11,888 nucleotides of DNA. Source: Candidatus Sodaliphilus limicaballi. Lineage in GTDB: Bacteria; Bacteroidota; Bacteroidia; Bacteroidales; Muribaculaceae. Location: contig JAGHSP010000304.1 in NCBI GenBank assembly GCA_018065815.1, forward strand, positions 1 to 11,888, in the 5' to 3' direction. The notes under the pieces are model-generated. The model saw only the letters and a list, made by a program, of their open reading frames with translations. It was not told the origin of the DNA and made no database searches. Positions within the stretch are counted from its first letter, which is position 1. Every line of letters begins with the position of its first letter. The translations under genes and the position numbers were made by a program. Below, piece after piece: positions 1 to 5,884 of this stretch.

Positions 1-4
1 ATAC

Positions 5-57
5 TGCGGTTGGAGACCGCAACCTTGCACGTTTCGAGGTAGCGGTCTTCAACCGCG
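5..57. repeat. Long imperfect hairpin (inverted repeat)
   Basis: The arms GCGGTTGGAGACCGC (6-20) and GCGGTCTTCAACCGC (42-56) are reverse complements except at one position, which would be a G-U wobble in plus-strand RNA. After one mismatch the stem continues with ACCT (22-25) against AGGT (37-40), leaving a small loop. Each arm is also partly self-palindromic (GCGGT...ACCGC). A T-rich stretch (GATTTTATT) follows, so it could terminate a plus-strand gene lying left of the window. The length and nested symmetry equally suit a dispersed palindromic repeat. No coding sequence is seen here. Confidence 0.6.
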
Positions 58-173
58 ATTTTATTACACTCCACACCCCCCACCGGCAGTCCGCAGGTCT
101 GCGACCAGCGGTTAACCAAAGTTACGACCTCCCTGAGGTCTAAAAATCCACAATATATATATTTTCAATGAAA

Positions 174-209
174 AAAATCAGTAAGATCAGTGAGATCCGC
201 GCGGGGAGT
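174..209. repeat. Short 9-base degenerate tandem array
   Basis: The units AAAATCAGT, AAGATCAGT, GAGATCCGC and GCGGGGAGT run consecutively; the first two differ at one base and later units decay. Because 9 is a multiple of 3, the array also reads as a tiny open frame (ATG at 168 to TAG near 225), but that looks like a by-product of the repeat. The array lies in the non-coding stretch 1-290, which otherwise holds the hairpin at 5-57, small palindromes at 92-103 and 126-140, and the terminator at 244-279. Confidence 0.55.
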
Positions 210-243
210 TCCATTGGTGAATAGTTACCACCGCGATGCCGGT

Positions 244-279
244 AAAAAAAGCCGTCACAGGAGAAAATCCCGTGACGGC
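244..279 (-). terminator. Intrinsic terminator of the secreted-protein gene
   Basis: GCCGTCAC (251-258) pairs perfectly with GTGACGGC (272-279), and an inner GG/CC pair lies across one mismatch. Read on the minus strand, the stem is followed by seven T residues (the A-run 244-250). This is a classical intrinsic terminator about 60 bases after the stop codon of the minus-strand gene ending at 341. Confidence 0.9.
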
Positions 280-290
280 ATCACTATGTT

Positions 291-346
291 GTTAAACGGT
301 TAAACGATTAAACTTTTAACCCTTTAAACTTTTATACTTTTTACTT
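291..346. repeat. 8-base tandem array, TTAAACnn family
   Basis: Seven consecutive 8-base units, GTTAAACG, GTTAAACG, ATTAAACT, TTTAACCC, TTTAAACT, TTTATACT and TTTTACTT, lie between the secreted-protein gene and its terminator, the last unit overlapping the stop codon. The array resembles the one at 4421-4484 in both unit length and sequence. Its role is unknown. Confidence 0.7.
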
Positions 347-1984
347 AACAGTCTGACCTGCTACGTTGAACTTCTTGTCGCCCTTAACGATAACAACCTG
401 GCCGTTCTCGATCATCTTAACAACATTAGCGCTAGCAGCGTTGATGTCGTTGATGCCGGTGATGGGATCCTCGGTAGTTACAGTTACAAATACATCGAAG
501 CGGTCAACAATTTCGCCTGCTTTGTCAAGGAGAGAAATCTGTACGGTGTAGTCATTAGTTGCATCGAGCCAGCCGTCTATAACATCGACAACAACTGTGC
601 AATCATCAGCGTTCATAGTTGTAACAAATACATCTTCAGCAGTGAATGCCTCGGTGAGGTCGAGGAAAGCGAACTCAACGCCTTCTTCCATCTCAACTTC
701 CTGTCCCTTGATAGAAACGCCAATGATCTTGGCCTGAGCGGGCTCAACCTTCTCAAATGCCAGAGGCATGAACTGGGGAACGTCATAGTAACCAGTAACA
801 CCAGCTACAGTGTAGAACTCGCCATCGGTGGGGAATTCAACTTTGAAGCGATCGTAGTAAGCAACCTCGCCGTCGTCGGTAACGAAGGTCTTAGCATCTG
901 TGTCGATGAGAACGTTTTCGATAACAGCAGCGATGAAGGGGTTGTTGGCAACCTCAGTCACCTTGAGAACCTTAGCCTCAATTTCCTGAGTCTCGGTTGC
1001 AGCTTCCATGCCAGTCATGCCAGTTGCCTCGGGAGCGCCCTTGAAGGTAGTCTTAGTGCCCTTGAAACCAGCGGGGATAACATCCTGAGAGCTATATGCG
1101 GGGGCATCACCGAAGAGAAGCATACCGCCTGTTGCGTCCTGAGCATAGAGGTACTTGCCAGTCTGAGCAGATACAACGAGACGGCCAGTGAACTTGAATT
1201 CAGTGCCATCAGCAAGAGCGTTGAACTCAGCTACATTAGCTACATTAGCAACCTGCTTAGCAACGAACTCCTTGGTAGCAATAGAGCTTGCAGTGCCGTC
1301 GAGGTAAGCGATAGCCTTAACGGTAGTAGTTGCGTTAAGGTCGAATGCGCCAGTGTACTCAGTGCTCTGGTTGCTGGGATCAGAACCGTCGAGAGTGTAG
1401 TAGATGCTAGCGCCAGAGGTAGAGCAAGAGATAGTAACCTCTGTCTCATCCTCGAAGGGAGTAGTACCGTTGATCACGGGAGTAGCTACAGTAACAACGG
1501 GAGTGCTGCCGCCATAAACAACCTCGATACTGAAAATCTTGGCGTTAACAGCAGTAGTGATCACAACCGAAGTTGCTGAACCTGTCCAGTTAGCCTCAGA
1601 AGCAGAACTTGTAAGTTCGCCTGCATTAGCAGTGAAAGAAGTTGCAAAACCGGTACCTACGATATTGATAGCAGTGATGTTCTCGCCACCAGCTTCAATT
1701 GTCATAGTACTGTTCTTGTAAGTGCGGAACTGAAGGGTACCACCCTGGTTCCACAGACGGAAATTGGTTGTTGCGCCTGCTTTGTCAAGCGAGAGAGTAA
1801 CGTCACCCTGGGTAACCTCCAGTGTGGATTCGTCAGCTGTAGTGAGATCTACGCCCTTGCCCGATTCGGGAGCAGTTTCAATGCCCCAAAAATCAGCTGT
1901 TGCGACTTGAAGAGTCTCGTTACCAGCAAATGCAGAAGCAATCGCTAAGATTGCAAATGCAAAAGAAAGGAAAAATTTCTTCAT
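341..1984 (-). CDS. Secreted multidomain beta-rich protein with chitobiase/FN3-like domain
   Basis: This 547-residue protein has a clear type I signal peptide (residues 1-20, KK then a hydrophobic core, cleavage after AFA, no lipobox cysteine), so it is exported but not a lipoprotein. Residues about 22-158 look like a beta-sandwich of the kind found in Bacteroidales surface proteins. Residues about 165-240 resemble the chitobiase C-terminal/FN3-like domain (TPVINGTTPF, then IYYTLDGSDPS and TTVKAIAY). Residues about 247-410 contain a domain with an OB-fold-like look (GTEFKFTGRLVV, then YLYAQDATGGMLLFGD). Residues 420-503 may form another beta domain. The C-terminus ends in IENGQVVIVKGDKKFNVAGQ plus TVK, a tail like those of Bacteroidales secreted proteins. 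No catalytic motif was recognised, so a binding or structural surface role is only inferred. It is a single-gene unit with its own promoter and terminator. Its codons look less GC-rich than those of the plus-strand genes, which may reflect high expression. Confidence 0.85.
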   Translation of the reverse strand: MKKFFLSFAFAILAIASAFAGNETLQVATADFWGIETAPESGKGVDLTTADESTLEVTQGDVTLSLDKAGATTNFRLWNQGGTLQFRTYKNSTMTIEAGGENITAINIVGTGFATSFTANAGELTSSASEANWTGSATSVVITTAVNAKIFSIEVVYGGSTPVVTVATPVINGTTPFEDETEVTISCSTSGASIYYTLDGSDPSNQSTEYTGAFDLNATTTVKAIAYLDGTASSIATKEFVAKQVANVANVAEFNALADGTEFKFTGRLVVSAQTGKYLYAQDATGGMLLFGDAPAYSSQDVIPAGFKGTKTTFKGAPEATGMTGMEAATETQEIEAKVLKVTEVANNPFIAAVIENVLIDTDAKTFVTDDGEVAYYDRFKVEFPTDGEFYTVAGVTGYYDVPQFMPLAFEKVEPAQAKIIGVSIKGQEVEMEEGVEFAFLDLTEAFTAEDVFVTTMNADDCTVVVDVIDGWLDATNDYTVQISLLDKAGEIVDRFDVFVTVTTEDPITGINDINAASANVVKMIENGQVVIVKGDKKFNVAGQTVK

Positions 1985-2084
1985 GTTTTGTAAATAGTTA
2001 TGTTAGTAAAAAAAAATTAGGTTTGTTCCGTAATTATTTGTGCAAATCCAATTAATAAAAGGTTAATTAAAAGAGATTAGCGTG

Positions 2085-2116
2085 CAAAATTAATATTAAT
2101 TTTTGATTTCCGCAAT
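2085..2116 (-). promoter_or_regulatory. Bacteroidota-type promoter of the secreted-protein gene
   Basis: On the minus strand, TAATTTTG (2085-2092) matches the -7 consensus TAnnTTTG and is followed by CAC. About 20 bases upstream lies ATTG (2113-2116), three of four bases of the -33 TTTG element. Transcription would begin roughly 95 bases before the ATG at 1984, giving an AT-rich leader with no strong Shine-Dalgarno sequence. Confidence 0.65.
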
Positions 2117-2208
2117 ATTATACATAAAAAAATATTACGCAATCGTTTACACTGGCCGGCATCGGTCTGAAGCAATCTGGTTTATTTCTGTTTTATGCGT
2201 CAATAGAC

Positions 2209-2226
2209 CACAGATTGCACAGATTA
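2209..2226. repeat. Two-unit CACAGATT repeat
   Basis: CACAGATTG is followed directly by CACAGATTA. It is too short to be significant alone, but it matches the pattern of short-period arrays in the other spacers of this window. Confidence 0.45.
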
Positions 2227-2261
2227 AGTGTTTCATTAGGGAATTCTTGACGGGATTAAAC

Positions 2262-2389
2262 AAATATTTTATGTTAATTTTCAGTGTATTTCAAGCGCAG
2301 CGCCTCTACCCATACACGAACTAAATACAGACTACCTCAAAGAAAAGGCGCTTCGCTTGAAATCAACTAAAAATTAACAAAAATTTTTT
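2262..2389. repeat. Large imperfect inverted repeat with a following T-run
   Basis: The 32-base arms 2274-2305 and 2346-2377 are reverse complements at 28 of 32 positions, including a continuous core of ATTTCAAGCG against CGCTTGAAAT. Weaker AT-rich complementarity extends both arms outward to about 2262 and 2389. The loop (2306-2345) is 40 bases. On the plus strand, eight T residues (2384-2391) come directly after, so RNA across it would form a very long hairpin ending in a U-run. Candidates are a small RNA with a terminator, a miniature inverted-repeat element, or a processed dispersed repeat. No target-site duplication or transposase is visible, and no matching plus-strand promoter was found inside the spacer. 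Confidence 0.65.
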
Positions 2390-2446
2390 TTCTTCGTCAA
2401 CACCCTCTTGTTACACAAAAGTATTAGTAGCAGTATTCCTAATGAC

Positions 2447-2477
2447 GTTTTTGGTTTTTGGGTTTTGGGTTTTTGGG
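2447..2477. repeat. T/G-rich tandem array, period 7-8
   Basis: The units GTTTTTG, GTTTTTG, GGTTTTG and GGTTTTTG follow each other, then the array degenerates. It lies in the non-coding spacer upstream of the tRNA terminator and has no obvious partner sequence elsewhere in the window. Confidence 0.55.
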
Positions 2478-2587
2478 CTTTTCTTCTCTTACACAGCGTT
2501 TTTTTCTGTTTTTGCTCTTTTCCCCATCATTTTAGGCATAAAACCCTGATCTAATACTCCGCGGGAGATTCATGCGGTATATGCAAC

Positions 2588-2619
2588 AAAAAAGCCTTGA
2601 AGCGATCTCCAAGACTTTT
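2588..2619 (-). terminator. Intrinsic terminator of the tRNA-Asp gene
   Basis: On the minus strand CTTGGAG, a four-base ATCG loop and CTTCAAG form a seven-pair stem (one G-T wobble). The stem extends outward through further pairs (AAAAGT against GCTTTT, one wobble) and ends in a run of six T (the A-run 2588-2593). It begins a few bases after the tRNA 3' end. Confidence 0.85.
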
Positions 2620-2622
2620 AAG

Positions 2623-2696
2623 CGGTGTGTACAGGACTCGAACCAGCGACCTCCTGCGTGACAGGCAGGCATTCTAACCAACTGAACTAACACACC
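2623..2696 (-). tRNA. tRNA-Asp (anticodon GTC)
   Basis: The minus strand folds as a 74-base cloverleaf: acceptor GGTGTGT/ACACACC, D-arm GTTC/GAAT, anticodon stem CCTGC/GCAGG with loop CTGTCAC (anticodon GTC at 2660-2662), T-loop TTCGAGT, and discriminator G. G at the discriminator and in the D-stem, plus the GUC anticodon, are the known aspartate identity elements. The T-stem (GCTGG/CCTGT) contains one U-U mismatch and a G-U pair. The 3' CCA is not encoded and must be added after transcription. The gene is a single-gene unit with its own promoter and terminator, divergent from aroQ. Confidence 0.95.
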
Positions 2697-2728
2697 ATGT
2701 TTTGCATCGGTTTTCCCGATTGCGAGTG

Positions 2729-2761
2729 CAAAGGTAATACGTTTTTTTCATTCACGCCAAA
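2729..2761 (-). promoter_or_regulatory. Bacteroidota-type promoter of tRNA-Asp
   Basis: On the minus strand TACCTTTG (2729-2736) is a full match to TAnnTTTG, followed by CAC. The -33 element TTTG (2758-2761) is a full match 21 bases upstream. The predicted transcript starts roughly 25-30 bases before the tRNA 5' end at 2696. Confidence 0.8.
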
Positions 2762-2811
2762 TATTTTTGCAACTTTTTTTGATTTTACCCTGTTTTTTGT
2801 GCTAAAATGAG

Positions 2812-2819
2812 TAACTTTG
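2812..2819 (+). promoter_or_regulatory. Promoter -7 element upstream of aroQ
   Basis: TAACTTTG, followed by CAC, is a full match to the -7 consensus. The bases at the expected -33 position (around 2789-2792, CCTG) are a poor match, so this may be a weak promoter or rely on the extended -7 region. The leader before the ATG at 2842 would be short, with GAGG at 2831-2834 as a possible ribosome binding site. Confidence 0.65.
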
Positions 2820-2841
2820 CACTATAAAACGAGGAAAAACA

Positions 2842-3279
2842 ATGAAAATTTCTATTATCAACGGCCCCAACCTCAACCTGGTGGGCGTGCGCGAACCCGA
2901 GATATATGGCAACATGTCGATGGATAGTTACCTCAAGCAGCTTGTGGAGAAATACCCGCAGGTGGAGTTTGAGCTGTTCCAGAGCAACCACGAGGGGTCT
3001 ATCATCGACGAGATCCAGCGCGTGGGATTTGACGCGGACGGCATCGTGATCAATGCCGGAGCCTACACACATTATTCTATTGCGATAGGCGACGCGCTCA
3101 AGGCGGTGACTGCGCCTGCTATTGAGGTGCACATCAGCAACGTGCAGGCACGCGAGCCCTACCGCCATGTGTCTATGATCAAAGACTCGTGCCGATGCGT
3201 GATCGCCGGCTACGGCCTCGACAGTTACCGACGCGCCGTGGATGCGATAATCACCGGCAACTTCACCGCCGAGCAATGA
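2842..3279 (+). CDS. aroQ: 3-Dehydroquinate dehydratase, type II
   Basis: This cytoplasmic enzyme of the shikimate pathway dehydrates 3-dehydroquinate to 3-dehydroshikimate. The 145-residue length is normal for the type II family. The opening KISIINGPNLNLVGVREPEIYG is the family signature. Residues corresponding to the known active site are all present: Arg17, the catalytic Tyr22, Asn71 and His77 in the NAGAYTHYS block, Asp84, catalytic His97 and Ser99 in EVHISN, and Arg108 in REPYRHVS. The ATG at 2842 follows a -7 promoter element and a GAGG sequence. Its stop codon overlaps the start of the O-methyltransferase gene (ATGA), so the two genes are probably translationally coupled. In many Bacteroides, as I recall, a pyruvate kinase gene sits between these two; it is absent here. 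Confidence 0.96.
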   Translation: MKISIINGPNLNLVGVREPEIYGNMSMDSYLKQLVEKYPQVEFELFQSNHEGSIIDEIQRVGFDADGIVINAGAYTHYSIAIGDALKAVTAPAIEVHISNVQAREPYRHVSMIKDSCRCVIAGYGLDSYRRAVDAIITGNFTAEQ

Positions 3280-3920
3280 TGGACGAGCGACTTGAACAAT
3301 ATGTGCTCTCGCACATCGATGCCGAGCCCGAGAACCTGCACCAGCTGGACCGCGACACGCACCTGCGCCTGCTCTACTCGCGCATGTGCTCGGGCCACCT
3401 GCAGGGCCGCCTGCTCAAGATGCTGGTGCGCATGATCAACCCGCGGCAGGTGCTCGAGCTGGGCACTTATAGCGGTTACTCGGCGCTGTGCATGGCCGAG
3501 GGGCTGCTGCGCGACGAGGCGTGTGTGCACACCATTGAGATAGAAGACGAGCTTGAGGACTTCCTGCGCGAGCACTTCTCACAGTCGCCCGTGGGGCACA
3601 AGGTGCACCTGCACATAGGCGATGCCACGCAGGTGCTTGCCAGCATCGAGGGTGACTTTGACCTTGCGTTTATCGACGCCAACAAGCGCGACTATGTGGA
3701 GTACTACAACATGGTGCTGCCACGCATCACCCCTGGCGGATACATCATCGCCGACAACACGCTGTGGGACGGCAAGGTGGTGGACTGGGGCAAGCGCCTC
3801 GACGCCCAGACGGCAGGAATCCTGGCGTTTAACGACCTGGTGGCCAGCGACCCACAGGTGGAAGTGGTGATCATCCCGCTGCGCGACGGACTCACCATCA
3901 TAAGGAAGAGAAACGATTGA
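3276..3920 (+). CDS. Class I SAM-dependent O-methyltransferase
   Basis: This 214-residue cytoplasmic protein belongs to the metal-dependent O-methyltransferase family that includes catechol and caffeoyl-CoA O-methyltransferases. The SAM-binding motif I is VLELGTYSGYSALCMAEGL (residues 59-77), with acidic Glu88/Glu90 after it. The metal-site acidic residues appear as Asp134 in FIDANKRDY and Asp160-Asn161 in IIADNTLWDGKV. The start is taken at ATG 3276, which overlaps the aroQ stop by four bases; a second ATG directly follows at 3279 and is equally possible. A longer open frame beginning at 3189 lies within aroQ and lacks support. The physiological substrate cannot be told from the sequence; the link to aroQ is conserved in the phylum as far as I recall but does not prove a shikimate role. 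Confidence 0.92.
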   Translation: MMDERLEQYVLSHIDAEPENLHQLDRDTHLRLLYSRMCSGHLQGRLLKMLVRMINPRQVLELGTYSGYSALCMAEGLLRDEACVHTIEIEDELEDFLREHFSQSPVGHKVHLHIGDATQVLASIEGDFDLAFIDANKRDYVEYYNMVLPRITPGGYIIADNTLWDGKVVDWGKRLDAQTAGILAFNDLVASDPQVEVVIIPLRDGLTIIRKRND

Positions 3921-3936
3921 TACAATCATCGAAATT

Positions 3937-3971
3937 TCGACATCTCGAGAAATCGACATCTCGAGAAATCG
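3937..3971. repeat. 16-base tandem array (TCGA-rich), two copies
   Basis: The 16-base unit TCGACATCTCGAGAAA occurs twice in perfect tandem (3937-3952 and 3953-3968), followed by TCG of a third. Each unit contains the palindrome TCTCGAGA. The array separates the O-methyltransferase gene from the rbfA promoter. It resembles the 16-base array at 7448-7494 in period and in its TCGAAA-type words. Confidence 0.75.
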
Positions 3972-3977
3972 CTTAAT

Positions 3978-4009
3978 TTTGCCAGAGACAAAATTTATTG
4001 CTAACTTTG
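3978..4009 (+). promoter_or_regulatory. Bacteroidota-type promoter of rbfA
   Basis: TTTG (3978-3981) and TAACTTTG (4002-4009) are full matches to the -33 and -7 consensus with 20 bases between, and CAC follows the -7 box. Its position about 30 bases before the rbfA TTG codon supports that start and suggests that rbfA and the downstream permease share a transcript. Confidence 0.85.
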
Positions 4010-4040
4010 CACAAATTATTTTTAAAACACATATAAGATT

Positions 4041-4382
4041 TTGGAAAGTACCAGATTACAAAAGATTGCACGTCTCGTGCAGAAAGAATTGAGTGAGATA
4101 TTCCGTCTCGAAACCGCCAAGATGGGTGGCGTGCTGGTGAGTGTGAGCTCTGTGCGCGTGTCGCCCGACCTGAGCATTGCCCGCGTGCACCTGAGCATCT
4201 TCCCCAGCGAGCGCGCCGAGGAGCTCATCAAGAACATCAACGCCAACGAGAAGAAAATTCGCCACGAGTTGTCGCAGCGCGTGCGCTACCAGCTGCGCAA
4301 GTGCCCCGAACTCACGTTCTTCATCGACGACTCGCTCGACTACATCGAGCACATCGACTCACTACTTCACCCCGAGAAATAA
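4041..4382 (+). CDS. rbfA: Ribosome-binding factor A
   Basis: RbfA binds the immature 30S subunit and helps mature the 5' end of 16S rRNA. At 113 residues it has normal length for a single KH-like fold. Visible family features are the N-terminal helix (RLQKIARLVQKELSEIF), the VSVSSVRVSPDLSIARVHLSIF strand block (residues 33-54), and LRKCPELTFFIDDSLDYIEHID near the end. The start is TTG at 4041: there is no in-frame ATG before residue 28, an in-frame stop lies at 4023-4025, and starting at TTG yields the MESTR-type N-terminus expected for Bacteroidetes homologues. ATT at 4038 is the only close alternative. A strong promoter lies just upstream, and the permease gene follows after a repeat-rich 111-base spacer. 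Confidence 0.95.
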   Translation: MESTRLQKIARLVQKELSEIFRLETAKMGGVLVSVSSVRVSPDLSIARVHLSIFPSERAEELIKNINANEKKIRHELSQRVRYQLRKCPELTFFIDDSLDYIEHIDSLLHPEK

Positions 4383-4385
4383 ATG

Positions 4386-4420
4386 GGTTAGCGGTTAGCG
4401 GTCACTGGCTAGCGGTCACA
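4386..4420. repeat. 7-base tandem array (GGTTAGC)
   Basis: Five 7-base units follow the rbfA stop codon: GGTTAGC, GGTTAGC, GGTCACT, GGCTAGC and GGTCACA. The array joins directly onto the 8-base TTAAA array at 4421-4484, so this spacer is built almost wholly of two abutting arrays. Confidence 0.65.
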
Positions 4421-4484
4421 CCCTTAAACCCTTAAACCCTTAAACTTTTAAACTTTTAAGCTTTTAAACATTTAAACTTTTACA
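4421..4484. repeat. 8-base tandem array, CnnTTAAA family
   Basis: Eight consecutive 8-base units run from CCCTTAAA (three copies) through CTTTTAAA, CTTTTAAG, CTTTTAAA and CATTTAAA to CTTTTACA, ending about ten bases before the ATG of the permease gene. The same core (TTTAAACT) and period occur at 291-346. Because the array sits in the leader next to the start codon, copy-number change could alter translation, but that is inference. Confidence 0.75.
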
Positions 4485-4493
4485 AAAAAAACA

Positions 4494-5720
4494 ATGAACT
4501 GGACGCTCAAGGTCGCATGGCGCTATCTCGTGTCGAAGAAGACACACAATGCGGTCAACATCATCTCCATCATCAGCGTGCTGGGTGTGATGGTGACCAC
4601 GGCAGCGCTCGTGTGCGTGTTGAGCGTGTTCAACGGTTTCCGCGGCATGATCATGGGACGCCTCGCAATGCTCGACCCCGAGATTGCCGTGACCTACACC
4701 ACGGGCAAAGCCATGCCTAGCGGCGACAGCGTGGTCAGCGCTGTGTCGGCGGTGACAGGTGTGGCGTCGGCAATGCCTGTGGTCGAAGACCAGGCTCTTG
4801 CCATCTTTGCCGACTACCAGATGCCGGTGCGCCTCAAGGGCGTGCCCGACACCTATGCCCAGCTCAACGACATGCACCACCTCATCGTCGATGGCGAGTT
4901 CTTGCTGCACGATGCGGTGTCGCCCTATGCCGTGCTCGGCGTGGGGCCTGCACTGTCGCTGCATGCACGCCCGGGCTACTTGCGCATGATGCAACTCTAC
5001 GCGCCACAACGACAGGGACGGGTCAACCTTGCCAACCCCATGGGGTCGTTCCGCACCGACTCGGTGTTTGTCTCGGGAGTGTTCCAACTGCAGCAGAACA
5101 ACTACGACGCCGACCTCATCTACGTGCCGCTCGACATGGCTCGCAAACTCTTTGACTACCCCACCGAAGCCACCCAGATCGAAGTGAAACTTGCCCCTGG
5201 TGCCGACGAGGAAAGCGTGATGCGCTCCATCAAGGACACACTGGGCGAAAGCTATACCGTGAAAAACCGACTCATGCAGCAAGCCATGGCCTACAAGATG
5301 ATCAACGTGGAGAAATGGATGGGTTTCCTGCTCTTGGCGTTCATCCTTGTCATCGCCACATTCAACGTCATCAGCACCCTCACGCTGCTCATCATTGAGA
5401 AAGACCGCAGCATCGCCACCTTCTTGAGCATGGGAGCCAGCGGCAGCCAGGTGACACGCATCTTCGTCACCGAGGGGTGGCTCATCTCGCTCGTGGGCGC
5501 AGTGAGCGGCATTGTGCTGGGACTTGTGCTTTGCCTGTGCCAGCAGCAGTTCGGCTGGCTCACACTCAATGCCGACCCTGCCAGCCTGGTGGTCAATGCC
5601 TATCCCGTCGAGGTGATATGGAGCGACATCATCATCGTCTTCCTCCTCGTCGCCGCCGTGGGACTCTTCACCTCACTGGTCACATCACTCACCATGCGCC
5701 GCCGCCTCGCCACAAGATAA
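4494..5720 (+). CDS. LolC/LolE-type ABC transporter permease
   Basis: This 408-residue inner-membrane protein has the layout of lipoprotein-releasing LolC/LolE subunits: a first transmembrane segment (about residues 23-46) after NWTLKVAWRYLVSKKTHNAVN, a large periplasmic domain (about 47-273), and three further transmembrane segments (about 274-300, 329-350 and 376-399) of the FtsX-like module. The IEKDRSIATFLSMGAS segment (301-316) matches the cytoplasmic loop that contacts the ATPase in this family. The likely role is moving lipoproteins from the inner membrane to the periplasmic carrier. No LolD-type ATPase is encoded nearby, so its partner must be elsewhere. It sits downstream of rbfA and probably shares its promoter. 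An alternative is a MacB-like or other FtsX-family permease, but the N-terminal motif favours LolC/E. Confidence 0.88.
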   Translation: MNWTLKVAWRYLVSKKTHNAVNIISIISVLGVMVTTAALVCVLSVFNGFRGMIMGRLAMLDPEIAVTYTTGKAMPSGDSVVSAVSAVTGVASAMPVVEDQALAIFADYQMPVRLKGVPDTYAQLNDMHHLIVDGEFLLHDAVSPYAVLGVGPALSLHARPGYLRMMQLYAPQRQGRVNLANPMGSFRTDSVFVSGVFQLQQNNYDADLIYVPLDMARKLFDYPTEATQIEVKLAPGADEESVMRSIKDTLGESYTVKNRLMQQAMAYKMINVEKWMGFLLLAFILVIATFNVISTLTLLIIEKDRSIATFLSMGASGSQVTRIFVTEGWLISLVGAVSGIVLGLVLCLCQQQFGWLTLNADPASLVVNAYPVEVIWSDIIIVFLLVAAVGLFTSLVTSLTMRRRLATR

Positions 5721-5752
5721 CCACGCCACAACAACGGGGAGATATTTACATG

Positions 5753-5775
5753 TTTGCAACTTAATTGGTTGCAAA
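5753..5775. terminator. Perfect 8-bp hairpin after the permease gene, possible terminator
   Basis: TTTGCAAC (5753-5760) and GTTGCAAA (5768-5775) are perfect reverse complements around a seven-base loop, 32 bases after the permease stop codon. The plus-strand tail is TTTACTTC, which is only partly T-rich, so it may be a weak terminator separating the rbfA-permease unit from the suf operon. Confidence 0.5.
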
Positions 5776-5821
5776 TTTACTTCATAACCCCAATGCACCA
5801 TATTGAGATTTTTTCCAAGCA

Positions 5822-5884
5822 CTTTTGACTTTAGACCTTTTGACTTCAGGTCTTTCGTTTTTTCGCCTTTCGCCTTTCGTCATT
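5822..5884. repeat. Composite tandem array upstream of sufB (periods 15 and 7)
   Basis: CTTTTGACTT occurs at 5822-5831 and again at 5837-5846 (period 15). Then CGCCTTT occurs twice in tandem (5864-5877) followed by the variant CGTCATT (5878-5884). The second part supplies the TTTCG that may act as the -33 element of the suf promoter. Confidence 0.6.

Larger units (their letters stand above)
1985..2622. other. Long AT-rich spacer without a credible gene
   Basis: This stretch between the secreted-protein gene and the tRNA holds the promoter at 2085-2116, a two-unit CACAGATT repeat (2209-2226), the large inverted repeat around 2262-2389, a T/G-rich 7-8-base array (2447-2477), and the tRNA terminator (2588-2619). 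An open frame of 73 codons at 2103-2324 is AT-rich, has no recognisable protein features, and runs into the inverted repeat, so it was not called. Apart from these I see nothing in the spacer. Confidence 0.7.

Noticed and set aside
117..124. TAACTTTG on the minus strand as a promoter for a gene to the left
   Set aside because: It matches the -7 consensus but lacks a -33 box at the right distance and the CA extension shared by the other five; no target gene is visible.
168..224. 18-codon frame beginning at ATG 168
   Set aside because: It is explained by the 9-base tandem array, whose period is a multiple of three; no promoter context supports translation.
2103..2324. 73-codon plus-strand open frame in the AT-rich spacer
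   Set aside because: No protein-like features and no ribosome binding site; it runs through the minus-strand promoter region and into the left arm of the inverted repeat.
4464..5282. 272-codon minus-strand open frame opposite the permease gene
   Set aside because: Histidine-rich antisense translation with no recognisable domains, fully overlapped by a well-supported gene.
5772..5779. TAAATTTG on the minus strand within the spacer before sufB
   Set aside because: It fits the -7 consensus but has no -33 element, lies in the right arm of a hairpin, and would only transcribe antisense to the permease gene.
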